A stretch of DNA of 48,555 nucleotides from a bacterium (GTDB taxonomy: Bacteria > UBP6 > UBA1177): assembly GCA_017645765.1 (NCBI GenBank), contig JAGCNV010000077.1:1-48555 (forward strand), read 5' to 3'. The number at the start of each line of letters is the position of its first letter. Position 1 is the first letter of the stretch. The notes beneath the pieces were generated by a model. It did not search any database. It was not told the DNA's origin and worked only from the letters and a program-made list of their open reading frames with translations. Below are positions 8,850 through 15,603 of the stretch, in pieces. The translations under genes were made by a program, and so were the position numbers.

Positions 8850-9770
8850 TCAAAGCTTTCCGACTATTTTATCGCGTCTCAGGAACTCTCTGTGATGACC
8901 CGGATGTTCTTCAAGGATCTTAGTCAGATATTTAAGATTGCTGTCCATTCCCTTGCGGTAAAGGTCTTCGTCGATATCGTATCTTTTCTTAAAATGGAGC
9001 AGAAGATGCTTGTTGACACCGTCAAGGTCATGTTCAAGACGGTTATCCATGATTTTGCAGAAACCTATCGTTTTATTAAGAAGATCTGCTTCAGATGCAT
9101 AAGGAATCTGCCCGATTTCGAATTCGCGATAGAGGAAAAGAAGTTTTTCAAGATAAATTCTGTCGGCCATCTGACCGATAAGGTCTGCTGAAGCGAGGAT
9201 TTTTGCGAATCTTTCTGTCTCGGCATCAATAAAGGTTACTTCTTTGATTTTTACGCTGAGATCGGTAATCAGAATCATCTGCTTGGTTTTTTCGATATCA
9301 TCAACGGAGTATCCTCTTTCCGACATATATTTTTCTGCAAAAACCATGCTGCGTCTGACATGAGTCGAAGTGTAGACAGCGCCGTTTGCAACAGGATCAT
9401 CGATTTCGGGAATGTAGCCGGTATCGTGGAAAACTGCTGCGATTCCTACTAGAAAAACATTGTTTTTATTGAACTTTTCCCCATTAAGCATCAGAGAATC
9501 CGTGATTCTCAGCGATGCCAGAGTTACATCGATTACGTGCCTGAAATCGTGGTATTCGGTGTCGCAGGCCTTGTATCCTTCATATTTCCCTTCATAAAGA
9601 GCTCTGACATCATCGAATATCGTCAGTGCCTTTTGAATATGCTCTTCATCAATGTCGGTAACCTGCATCAAACGGAAAAATACATCTCTGCATTCTGCGA
9701 TATTCCGCGTATCTGCCAGCCTTGCAAGCTGCATAGGAAAAGCTGATTTATTGATCGTAAAATCACTCAT
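8850..9770 (-). CDS. HD-domain phosphohydrolase
   Basis: The 306-residue protein has no signal peptide and is likely cytoplasmic. It carries metal-binding motifs of the HD superfamily: YHDFRHVIDV near residue 73, AAVFHDTGY near residue 112 with the defining His-Asp pair, and downstream histidine and aspartate in STHVRRS and ASADLIGQM. The first motif resembles the YHN..H element of class I cyclic-nucleotide phosphodiesterases more than the HD-GYP element, so a cyclic-nucleotide phosphodiesterase activity is possible but unproven. The C-terminal third is charged and helical. It stands alone, 37 nt upstream of the S9 peptidase start on the same strand. Confidence 0.78.
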   Translation of the reverse strand: MSDFTINKSAFPMQLARLADTRNIAECRDVFFRLMQVTDIDEEHIQKALTIFDDVRALYEGKYEGYKACDTEYHDFRHVIDVTLASLRITDSLMLNGEKFNKNNVFLVGIAAVFHDTGYIPEIDDPVANGAVYTSTHVRRSMVFAEKYMSERGYSVDDIEKTKQMILITDLSVKIKEVTFIDAETERFAKILASADLIGQMADRIYLEKLLFLYREFEIGQIPYASEADLLNKTIGFCKIMDNRLEHDLDGVNKHLLLHFKKRYDIDEDLYRKGMDSNLKYLTKILEEHPGHHREFLRRDKIVGKL

Positions 9771-9826
9771 GGCTTAATATTGTATAAATAATTTGCTGTT
9801 TGTCAAATGATTTTTTACCATTACCT

Positions 9827-11056
9827 TTATTTCAGTATTACAGGATCAGGCGGGAAAATCGTAGCCGCATTCGTAACGATGTAGTTACAGTCGCTTCCTT
9901 CCGGAATTTTGAACTGCTCGATGAAGTTGAAAGGACCGGTAAAGCCAGGCTGTTTCGAGCTGTTCTGCTGCAAATTCTGGGCACCGCTTTTAAGGAGCTG
10001 GTTTACACCTTCAACTACAAGAATTTTCTGCTCGTCCGTCCAGTCAACCAAAGCGTTGATCTGCAGACCGTTTTTAGAAATCAGACCTGTGTGAATTTTG
10101 GAAGATGACTTCTCGATCATGCCCATTGAAGCGTTTCCGCCGAGTGTTCCTTTTGCGATGACGGTAAGTCCGGGCAGACTGTCGTTGTCCCAGTTCTGAA
10201 CACACTGATCATCTTTGTTTTCCGGAAGAGTATATTCTGCCGGATTTTCGCCGTAACATGCAGGATCGATTCCTCGGATTTCCCAGAAAACGTCCTGATT
10301 GAATCCGAAAGTACCGTCGTCATTTTTAACAATGACGGATTCTTTGCCGGCTGTTCCCAAAGCCTCTGCGAATGAATCGGGCATTACAATTGCAAGCAAA
10401 TCGCTTTTGTCGTTGTCGATTTTGATGTTGCAGTATGTAGCCTTGATGTGGACTTTATCCTGTTCCTGTTCCTGAACAATGTGGAAATATGTTCTCGTCC
10501 AGCCTTCAGCGCCGTCTATGCTGTAAAGTTTCGATACCGAAGTGAACCACATTTTCTGTGCGTAAGTTCCGCATACTTTCGGATAATCGCCGGGATCGCA
10601 CAGAATGCATGTTCCTTCAATGTCGGCCCAGCTGCCGTTTTCACATTTCTGATGAAGTTTTCCTTTAGGGTTGTCCGGGCATGCGGTGTCGCCGACTCTG
10701 ACATCACCTTCCTGACATTTGCAGACGTAGCCTGCTTCCGCTGTAGCGTCAGCCATGCAGGTTTCATTTGCTTCGCATGGATTTGCTGCACACGGATCTG
10801 ACGGATCGGTCGGTTCTTCCTGTGTTGGTTCGTTTGTCGGTTCTGTATCTGTGTTTGTGTCGGTATCGGTGTCAGTTGCCGTATCCGGAGTTTCTGCACC
10901 TGTATCACTGTCCGATGTGTCGGTATCGGTGTCAGCCGGTTTTTCATTGTTTGTGTCTGTATCTCCGCTGTCTGCCGGTTCATCGCTGCCGCCGCCGCAT
11001 GAAACAACAAAGAGAGCCATTACGAAAACTGCTAAAATTACTACAAATTTTTTCAT
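9827..11056 (-). CDS. lipoprotein with acidic Thr/Asp tether and EGF-like domain
   Basis: The 409-residue product has a lipobox (LFVVSC) and then about 60 residues made largely of Asp, Thr, Pro and Glu (repeats of DTDTDT). This looks like a surface-exposed flexible tether. An EGF-like module follows (DPCAANPCEANETCMAD, then YVCKCQEGD). The remaining 260 residues contain paired cysteines (KCENGSWADIEGTC, DPGDYPKVCG) and an unrecognised beta-rich domain. It is 9 nt downstream of the FadL-type gene, so they form an operon. Its high Asp codon content produces spurious long frames on the other strand. Function is unknown; surface adhesion or ligand binding is plausible from the architecture. Confidence 0.82.
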   Translation of the reverse strand: MKKFVVILAVFVMALFVVSCGGGSDEPADSGDTDTNNEKPADTDTDTSDSDTGAETPDTATDTDTDTNTDTEPTNEPTQEEPTDPSDPCAANPCEANETCMADATAEAGYVCKCQEGDVRVGDTACPDNPKGKLHQKCENGSWADIEGTCILCDPGDYPKVCGTYAQKMWFTSVSKLYSIDGAEGWTRTYFHIVQEQEQDKVHIKATYCNIKIDNDKSDLLAIVMPDSFAEALGTAGKESVIVKNDDGTFGFNQDVFWEIRGIDPACYGENPAEYTLPENKDDQCVQNWDNDSLPGLTVIAKGTLGGNASMGMIEKSSSKIHTGLISKNGLQINALVDWTDEQKILVVEGVNQLLKSGAQNLQQNSSKQPGFTGPFNFIEQFKIPEGSDCNYIVTNAATIFPPDPVILK

Positions 11057-11065
11057 TTTATCCTC

Positions 11066-12673
11066 CTAAAAGTAAAGTGTAAGCCATAAGCCGCCTGTAA
11101 AAATCTGACCGCTGCTCTTATATCCCGGATAACCGGGGTTGTTTGTCTGAAAACCTTCTGATTCCGCTATAGGAGTGTCTTTAGGACAATTCGTCGGGTC
11201 GAATCCATCGCAAACCGAATCGGGAAACTCATCAACCGTTTTGCCGTCCTTGCCGACCGAATTTGCCTCACCTTCCTCCTTTTTCGTCGTTCTTTCGAGC
11301 ATTATGTGCGTCTGGAAGTTGCCGCCTAGCTCAAGCTGAAAATTTTCAGGAAGATCCCACGTGTAGCTGAAACCTGCCGCAATGCTGAAACGGTCGTTGT
11401 CGACATAGTTCGTTCTTCCGTCCTGTTTCGGCACGGGTGACATGAAGTAGCCTAAATCGAGACCGGTTTTGATCGCGTGGTATTTGAAATTCGTGCCGAG
11501 AGTGAATTCCCAGCTGTCTTTCCATTTGTATTTGTTGACATATTCGGAATTCCAGCCGCCGACACTTTTCACATTGCCGTTTTCGTCCTTTTCAACAATC
11601 GAGCTGTCCCAGTAGACGTTGTATTCGGGGCTTTCGTTGTAGCGGTTTTTATATTTTGACCACTGTCTCCAGATAGCAGTGAAACCTACGCTGAGTTCGA
11701 GATCGTTCTTGAATTTGTAGTCAACGAGCGCGATCGAAGGCGAAAGAGAGAGCGGTCTGAACGCATAGGCGACATGTACCCTGTTTCTGTTGATTTCAGC
11801 TTCAGCTTCGCGGTCGATATACCAGAAAGTAATTTTTGTATCGACATCGATGTCGGTTTTTGCCGGGAGATGAGCCGTGAAACCGAGCTGTATCGGCCCC
11901 CACGGTCTTACGATAAGTCCGAAATGGGGAACAAGTTTCGGTTTGATTTCGGCGAAAGTTCCGATTTTATTCTCGTTTTTGCCTGCATCCGGAGTAAAAA
12001 TCGGAGCCTGGACATTTGCCTCAGCCGTGATGTTTACTCCGACTCCGGCATAAACCCACTTGTAACCTCCGGCCAGAGCGAGCGAAAGGTTGAAAGAGGT
12101 CATTCTGTCATCGTAAAGCTCAAAGTGAAGCGAGTTCGAGAAGTTAGCTTCTCTCTCATCGGCGAAAAACGACTGTTCCTTCATCAGTGAAGTTACCGGG
12201 ATCATGCCGTAAAGACCAAGCGCGATGTAGTCTTTCCAGATCGGCAGGACCAGCCCGACTGCGCCGTAAAGGTTTCCTTCTTTTGAAGAATCGTTGCCTC
12301 TCTCGTCAAGATCGGCCGTGGGACGCGTTTTGTAGGGAAGGTTTGTTTCAAGAGGATCTTTTCCGACCTGATTTGCACCGTAAATTCCGGTTCCGTCGGT
12401 GACGCTGCCTATAATATCAAGCGATTCAGGACGGTCGAAAAGTGTTATGTCAAGATTGCGGTAGCTATAAAAAAAGTTGAGAGTGAAACTTCTTTTCGTT
12501 TTCGGAAGAAGCGCCGGGTTGAAATAAGTCGCCTCGGCACCTCCGGCGAACATTCTCGCACTGAACGGATTGACTGTGCTCGTTGCGCCCAAAGTCTCGG
12601 TTACAGTTGACGCATAAAGCCCGTTTAATGAAAGAAATACTAATAAAAACAATAGTTTATTTTTTAATTTCAT
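11066..12673 (-). CDS. FadL/TodX (OMPP1) family outer-membrane transport protein
   Basis: The 535-residue product starts at ATG 12673 behind TTGGAG; an in-frame start 75 bases upstream would place 25 extra residues before a normal signal peptide and is rejected. Mature residues include FSARMFAGGAEATYFNPALL, matching the N-terminal FadL signature in which an alanine-rich stretch leads to a FNPA motif. The rest alternates barrel strands with loops and ends in LTLYF with a C-terminal aromatic residue. FadL proteins pass long-chain fatty acids or other hydrophobic molecules across the outer membrane; the ligand here is unknown. A Cys-containing acidic loop (about 480-510) is unusual. Co-transcribed with the EGF lipoprotein 9 nt downstream. 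Confidence 0.82.
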   Translation of the reverse strand: MKLKNKLLFLLVFLSLNGLYASTVTETLGATSTVNPFSARMFAGGAEATYFNPALLPKTKRSFTLNFFYSYRNLDITLFDRPESLDIIGSVTDGTGIYGANQVGKDPLETNLPYKTRPTADLDERGNDSSKEGNLYGAVGLVLPIWKDYIALGLYGMIPVTSLMKEQSFFADEREANFSNSLHFELYDDRMTSFNLSLALAGGYKWVYAGVGVNITAEANVQAPIFTPDAGKNENKIGTFAEIKPKLVPHFGLIVRPWGPIQLGFTAHLPAKTDIDVDTKITFWYIDREAEAEINRNRVHVAYAFRPLSLSPSIALVDYKFKNDLELSVGFTAIWRQWSKYKNRYNESPEYNVYWDSSIVEKDENGNVKSVGGWNSEYVNKYKWKDSWEFTLGTNFKYHAIKTGLDLGYFMSPVPKQDGRTNYVDNDRFSIAAGFSYTWDLPENFQLELGGNFQTHIMLERTTKKEEGEANSVGKDGKTVDEFPDSVCDGFDPTNCPKDTPIAESEGFQTNNPGYPGYKSSGQIFTGGLWLTLYF

Positions 12674-12792
12674 ATGTGTACTCCAATTAAATTCACAATA
12701 AACACGGTTCAAACGCGCGAATTTATTAAAAATTTTATTTAAAATCAAGAAATAACTATAATGCCGTGTCGTTTTTTGATGTGGAGGAGAAA

Positions 12793-13065
12793 ATGCGTTT
12801 GTTTCTTATTGCTGTTTCAGCATTTTTTTTGATGTTTCTTTCAGGTTGCGAGGTTGAGCCGAAGCTTCCGGAAAACGCGCTCGTGATTGATCAGGTGATT
12901 TATGTCGATGAAGTTAAGGAAGGTGTTCCGCAGACAGTGCAGATGCCGGACGGTAAAGTTGTCACCTACAAAATGCCGATGAAACTCAAGGACAAGCAGC
13001 TTATAAAAATCGATGCTAAAGGCGACCGGCCTTACTATATCCGTGTCAATCTGAAAGAACGCTGA
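12793..13065 (+). CDS. small lipoprotein, unknown function
   Basis: The 90-residue product starts at ATG 12793 behind a strong GGAGGAG. The signal peptide ends in a clear lipobox (LSGC, Cys19). The mature part is about 70 residues, Lys-rich with beta character (VVTYKMPMKLKDKQLIKID), and has no family I recognise. A -10-like TATAAT lies at 12757-12762 in the same CTATAATGCC context as the coaE promoter, but with no good -35. The gene is divergent from the FadL-type gene and ends exactly where the convergent DUF1566 lipoprotein gene ends. Confidence 0.72.
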   Translation: MRLFLIAVSAFFLMFLSGCEVEPKLPENALVIDQVIYVDEVKEGVPQTVQMPDGKVVTYKMPMKLKDKQLIKIDAKGDRPYYIRVNLKER

Positions 13066-13512
13066 TCACTCGTCTCTCACGCAGCGGACATACATCAAAG
13101 AAACCGCATCTGTTCTCGAGGAAGAACAAAGATTCCCAGGATTATTGAATATGCTGGAGACTCCCTCCAATTCACTGGTCGTAGGCAGCCGCCATCCGTG
13201 ACTGCCTGCCTCGTAAAGGTTGTCGCAGTAGGTGACCGCCTTACTGCAGCGTTTTCTCCAGCCTCCGAGAGACGACCATCTGAGTCCGGTCTCAGGATCT
13301 TTCCAGGTATTGCACTTGCCTGTTTTAAGGTTGCATCCGCGATCGCCGCATTCTTCAAAAAGCATCATTTTTTCAGGGCATATCCCTTCGTCATCCTCGC
13401 AGTAGTAATCACCCATGTGGTAGGAATTCCCGCCACGGCATTCGTACTGCTCGCAGGAAGCAGCGGCAAGAAGGATTAAAAAAAGTGTCGTAAAAGGAAA
13501 AAATCTTTTCAT
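13066..13512 (-). CDS. Cys-rich DUF1566 (Lcl C-terminal-like) lipoprotein
   Basis: The 148-residue product has a lipobox-type signal peptide (LAAASC) and ten or more cysteines in the mature part. The second half reads DPETGLRWSSLGG, then KAVTYCDNLYEAGSHGWRLPTTSEL, and closes with YVRCVRDE. This is the DUF1566 pattern (W......A..YC..L...G...WRLPT..EL), a module found in many secreted proteins of deltaproteobacteria, fibrobacters and Legionella (Lcl). It is probably a surface protein stabilised by disulfides; the ligand is unknown. Convergent with the small lipoprotein gene with no gap. A second DUF1566 lipoprotein is at 35419-35934. Confidence 0.8.
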   Translation of the reverse strand: MKRFFPFTTLFLILLAAASCEQYECRGGNSYHMGDYYCEDDEGICPEKMMLFEECGDRGCNLKTGKCNTWKDPETGLRWSSLGGWRKRCSKAVTYCDNLYEAGSHGWRLPTTSELEGVSSIFNNPGNLCSSSRTDAVSLMYVRCVRDE

Positions 13513-13579
13513 CTGCTTTGAACAATCTCAACAAACGGAAAATTCTAAATAAAGCGGCAAATAATGCAAGAGTTTCGAT

Positions 13580-13607
13580 TTGCTCAAAAAAAATAGCTGC
13601 CTATAAT
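13580..13607 (+). promoter_or_regulatory. sigma70-type promoter for coaE
   Basis: TTGCTC (13580-13585) and a perfect TATAAT (13602-13607) are 16 bp apart, 27 bp upstream of the coaE start. Confidence 0.6.
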
Positions 13608-13634
13608 GCCTGAAGTTTGTTTTGGGAGACCGCT

Positions 13635-14240
13635 ATGAACAAAAGCAGAGTTGTCGCCGCGCTGACAGGTTCGATCGCGACGGGGAAAACCGTTGTTCTC
13701 GACTATTTCCGTGACAATCTCGGTTTTAAAGTCGTTTCAGCCGATTCAGTCGGACATGAAGTTCTGAAAACTCAGGAAATTATCGGAAAAATCGGGCTGA
13801 CATTCGGAAAAGATGTGATAAAAAACGGAGAAATCGACCGCAAGGCTTTGGGAAAAATCGTTTTTTCCGACAAAACTGAACTTGAAAAGCTGAATCAAAT
13901 CACCCATCCTGCGATTTTGTCAAAAACATTTGAGATTATTGATGAATTATCGCAAAAATCGCCGGTAATCCTTGAAGCGGCGATCCTTATTGAAGCGGGC
14001 TGGCACAAATATTTCGATACAGTCATGCTCACATGGTGCAAGCCCGAAATCCAGATGTACCGCCTGATGACGCGCGACAACATAACCGAGGAAGAAGCGA
14101 AGATAAAAATTGCCTCGCAGATGTCTTTTGAAGAGAAAAAACCTTTTGCAACGCATATAATCGACACATCTTACGGAATCGAAGTGACAAGATTTACTCT
14201 CGAAAAAATCGCCCGGGAAATATGTAGAGACGTTTCATGA
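13635..14240 (+). CDS. coaE: dephospho-CoA kinase
   Basis: CoaE performs the last step of coenzyme A synthesis, phosphorylating the 3'-hydroxyl of dephospho-CoA. The 201-residue product has the P-loop GSIATGKT near residue 12, the VVSADSVGHEVL substrate region, the EIDRKALGKIVFSD block, LNQITHPAIL, and PVILEAAILIEAGW leading to the helical lid. ATG 13635 has GGGAG upstream. The length is standard. The last four codons and the TGA stop lie inside a 28-bp palindrome (14224-14251), so the C-terminal RDVS is encoded by a repeat element. It is transcribed alone and is convergent with the SpmAB-type permease. Confidence 0.92.
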   Translation: MNKSRVVAALTGSIATGKTVVLDYFRDNLGFKVVSADSVGHEVLKTQEIIGKIGLTFGKDVIKNGEIDRKALGKIVFSDKTELEKLNQITHPAILSKTFEIIDELSQKSPVILEAAILIEAGWHKYFDTVMLTWCKPEIQMYRLMTRDNITEEEAKIKIASQMSFEEKKPFATHIIDTSYGIEVTRFTLEKIAREICRDVS

Positions 14241-14251
14241 AACATCTCTAC
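14224..14251. repeat. GTAGAGACG-type palindrome overlapping the coaE stop
   Basis: GTAGAGACGTTTC is followed by ATGAAACATCTCTAC; the arms are complementary except for one position (C versus the expected T), giving a 13-bp stem with a tiny loop. The coaE stop codon lies within it. A degenerate relative starting TGTAGAGAC is at 21063-21091. It could act as a bidirectional terminator for the two convergent genes, but no T-tract follows. Confidence 0.6.
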
Positions 14252-14254
14252 TAA

Positions 14255-14314
14255 GGCGGCGGTCGTTATATCGAAATAACGAAATATCGATATTCCGACA
14301 AGATTTGCCGCCGC
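14255..14314. repeat. octamer-periodic repeat bounded by GGCGGC/GCCGCC
   Basis: Between GGCGGC (14255-14260) and GCCGCC (14307-14312) the sequence is built from an 8-bp unit; on the minus strand it reads TCGGAATA, TCGATATT, TCGTTATT, TCGATATA. The GC-rich ends can pair with each other. A second member with the same unit is at 31776-31882. It lies between convergent genes, directly beside the GTAGAGACG palindrome. Confidence 0.6.
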
Positions 14315-14316
14315 AT

Positions 14317-15603
14317 CTACCAGAACAGATGACAGAAAAAGACTGCTGCCATAATTCCAGCAAAATCGGCGCAAAGTGCTGCGGGAAGGGCGTGGCGGCT
14401 GTTTCTGATGCTGACGGCACCGAAGTAAAGCGCTAAAACATAGAAAGTCGTTTCGGTCGAACCCTGCATTACCGAAACTAAGAACGAAAGGAATGAGTCG
14501 GGCTCATTTCCGACGATTTGGCTCATTATTCCGAATGCACCGCTGCCCGAAAGAGGCCGCATCAGTGCCATCGGAAGAGCTTCTGCCGGCATTCCTACCA
14601 GATTGGTGACAGGGTTCAGAAGACGGATCATGATGTCCATCGCACCGCTTGCCTTGAACATTCCGACTGCCGCGAAGATCGCGACCATGAATGGGATTAT
14701 CCTCACTGCGGTGTTAAAGCCTTCTTTCGCGCCGCTGCACAAAGTTTCGTAGATTTTCACGTTTTTCAGATATCCGAAAATGAGGATGGCGACGACTATC
14801 ATCGGAACGAGCCAGTCTGAAACCGCTTTTGTCACACCTGTGAAATTGAGACCGCTGAGGTCTGAAATCGAAATCTGATAGATCGTTCCGGCAAGGATGA
14901 CGAGCATAAATAGCGAAACAACGATTTTTTTGCTGATCGAAGCTTTCTTTTCTTTAACCTCAGGCTCTTTTTCCTCAACTTCTGTCTGATTTTCGCCCGG
15001 CTGACAGTCCGGAGTTCCTCTCTGCATGAGTTTTGTCGCGATTATAGCAACTGTTGTTGAAACGATCGTGGCTAAAAGTGACGGGATCAGTATCGAAGCG
15101 GGTTCTTTTGCTCCTGCTGCCGCGCGGATCGTGATGACTCCGAGCGGAAGAAGCGTCACGCTTGAAGTGTTTATCGCAAGAAACAGGCACATCGCGTTGG
15201 TCGCACGCCCTTTCTCGCCATTGAGTTTGTCAAGTTCCTGCATCGCGTTGATGCCGAAAGGAGTCGCCGCATTTCCCATCCCGAGCATATTTGCCGACAT
15301 GTTCATAACTATCGCGCCGATCGCGGGATGATCTTTCGGGATTTCGGGAAAAAGTTTCGACATTACGGGTCGTACGATTTTCGCGATTATCCTGAGTGCG
15401 CCGGCAGCTTCCAGAACTTTCATCATTCCGAGCCAGAAAGCCATCGAACCGATTAATCCTATAGCCAGCATGACAGCCGCTTTCGATTCTTCGAAAAGGG
15501 CAAGGGTCACTTCGCTCATCTTGCCGAGCCACGCGGCAGAAGCTATAGAAATAAGGATTATCGAAAGCCAGATGATGTTGATTGCGGAAGTTTTTTCTTT
15601 CAT
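14317..15603 (-). CDS. SpmA-SpmB fusion, nucleoside-recognition (Gate) domain membrane protein
   Basis: The 428-residue polytopic membrane protein fuses two normally separate proteins. Residues 1 to about 190 match SpmA (LIGSMAFWLGMMKVLEAAG, HPAIGAIVMNMSANMLGMGN, INTSSVTLLPLGVITIR). After a charged cytoplasmic linker (about 195-225), the rest matches SpmB (GAKEGFNTAVRIIPFMVAIF, ALMRPLSGSGAFGIM, VMQGSTETTFYVLALYFG). Both halves contain the Gate or nucleoside-recognition fold. In spore formers SpmA/B are needed for spore core dehydration, but fused versions in Gram-negatives have no proven substrate. The start overlaps the stop of the 5'-nucleotidase gene by one base, so nucleoside transport is an attractive inference. 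Confidence 0.88.
   Translation of the reverse strand: MKEKTSAINIIWLSIILISIASAAWLGKMSEVTLALFEESKAAVMLAIGLIGSMAFWLGMMKVLEAAGALRIIAKIVRPVMSKLFPEIPKDHPAIGAIVMNMSANMLGMGNAATPFGINAMQELDKLNGEKGRATNAMCLFLAINTSSVTLLPLGVITIRAAAGAKEPASILIPSLLATIVSTTVAIIATKLMQRGTPDCQPGENQTEVEEKEPEVKEKKASISKKIVVSLFMLVILAGTIYQISISDLSGLNFTGVTKAVSDWLVPMIVVAILIFGYLKNVKIYETLCSGAKEGFNTAVRIIPFMVAIFAAVGMFKASGAMDIMIRLLNPVTNLVGMPAEALPMALMRPLSGSGAFGIMSQIVGNEPDSFLSFLVSVMQGSTETTFYVLALYFGAVSIRNSRHALPAALCADFAGIMAAVFFCHLFW

Noticed and set aside
10755-11082. Plus-strand frames rich in Val/Ser repeats, and a Thr/Pro/Gln-rich minus-strand frame
   Set aside because: All are other-frame readings of the Asp/Thr tether of the EGF lipoprotein; the repeats are a by-product of GAT/ACA codons.
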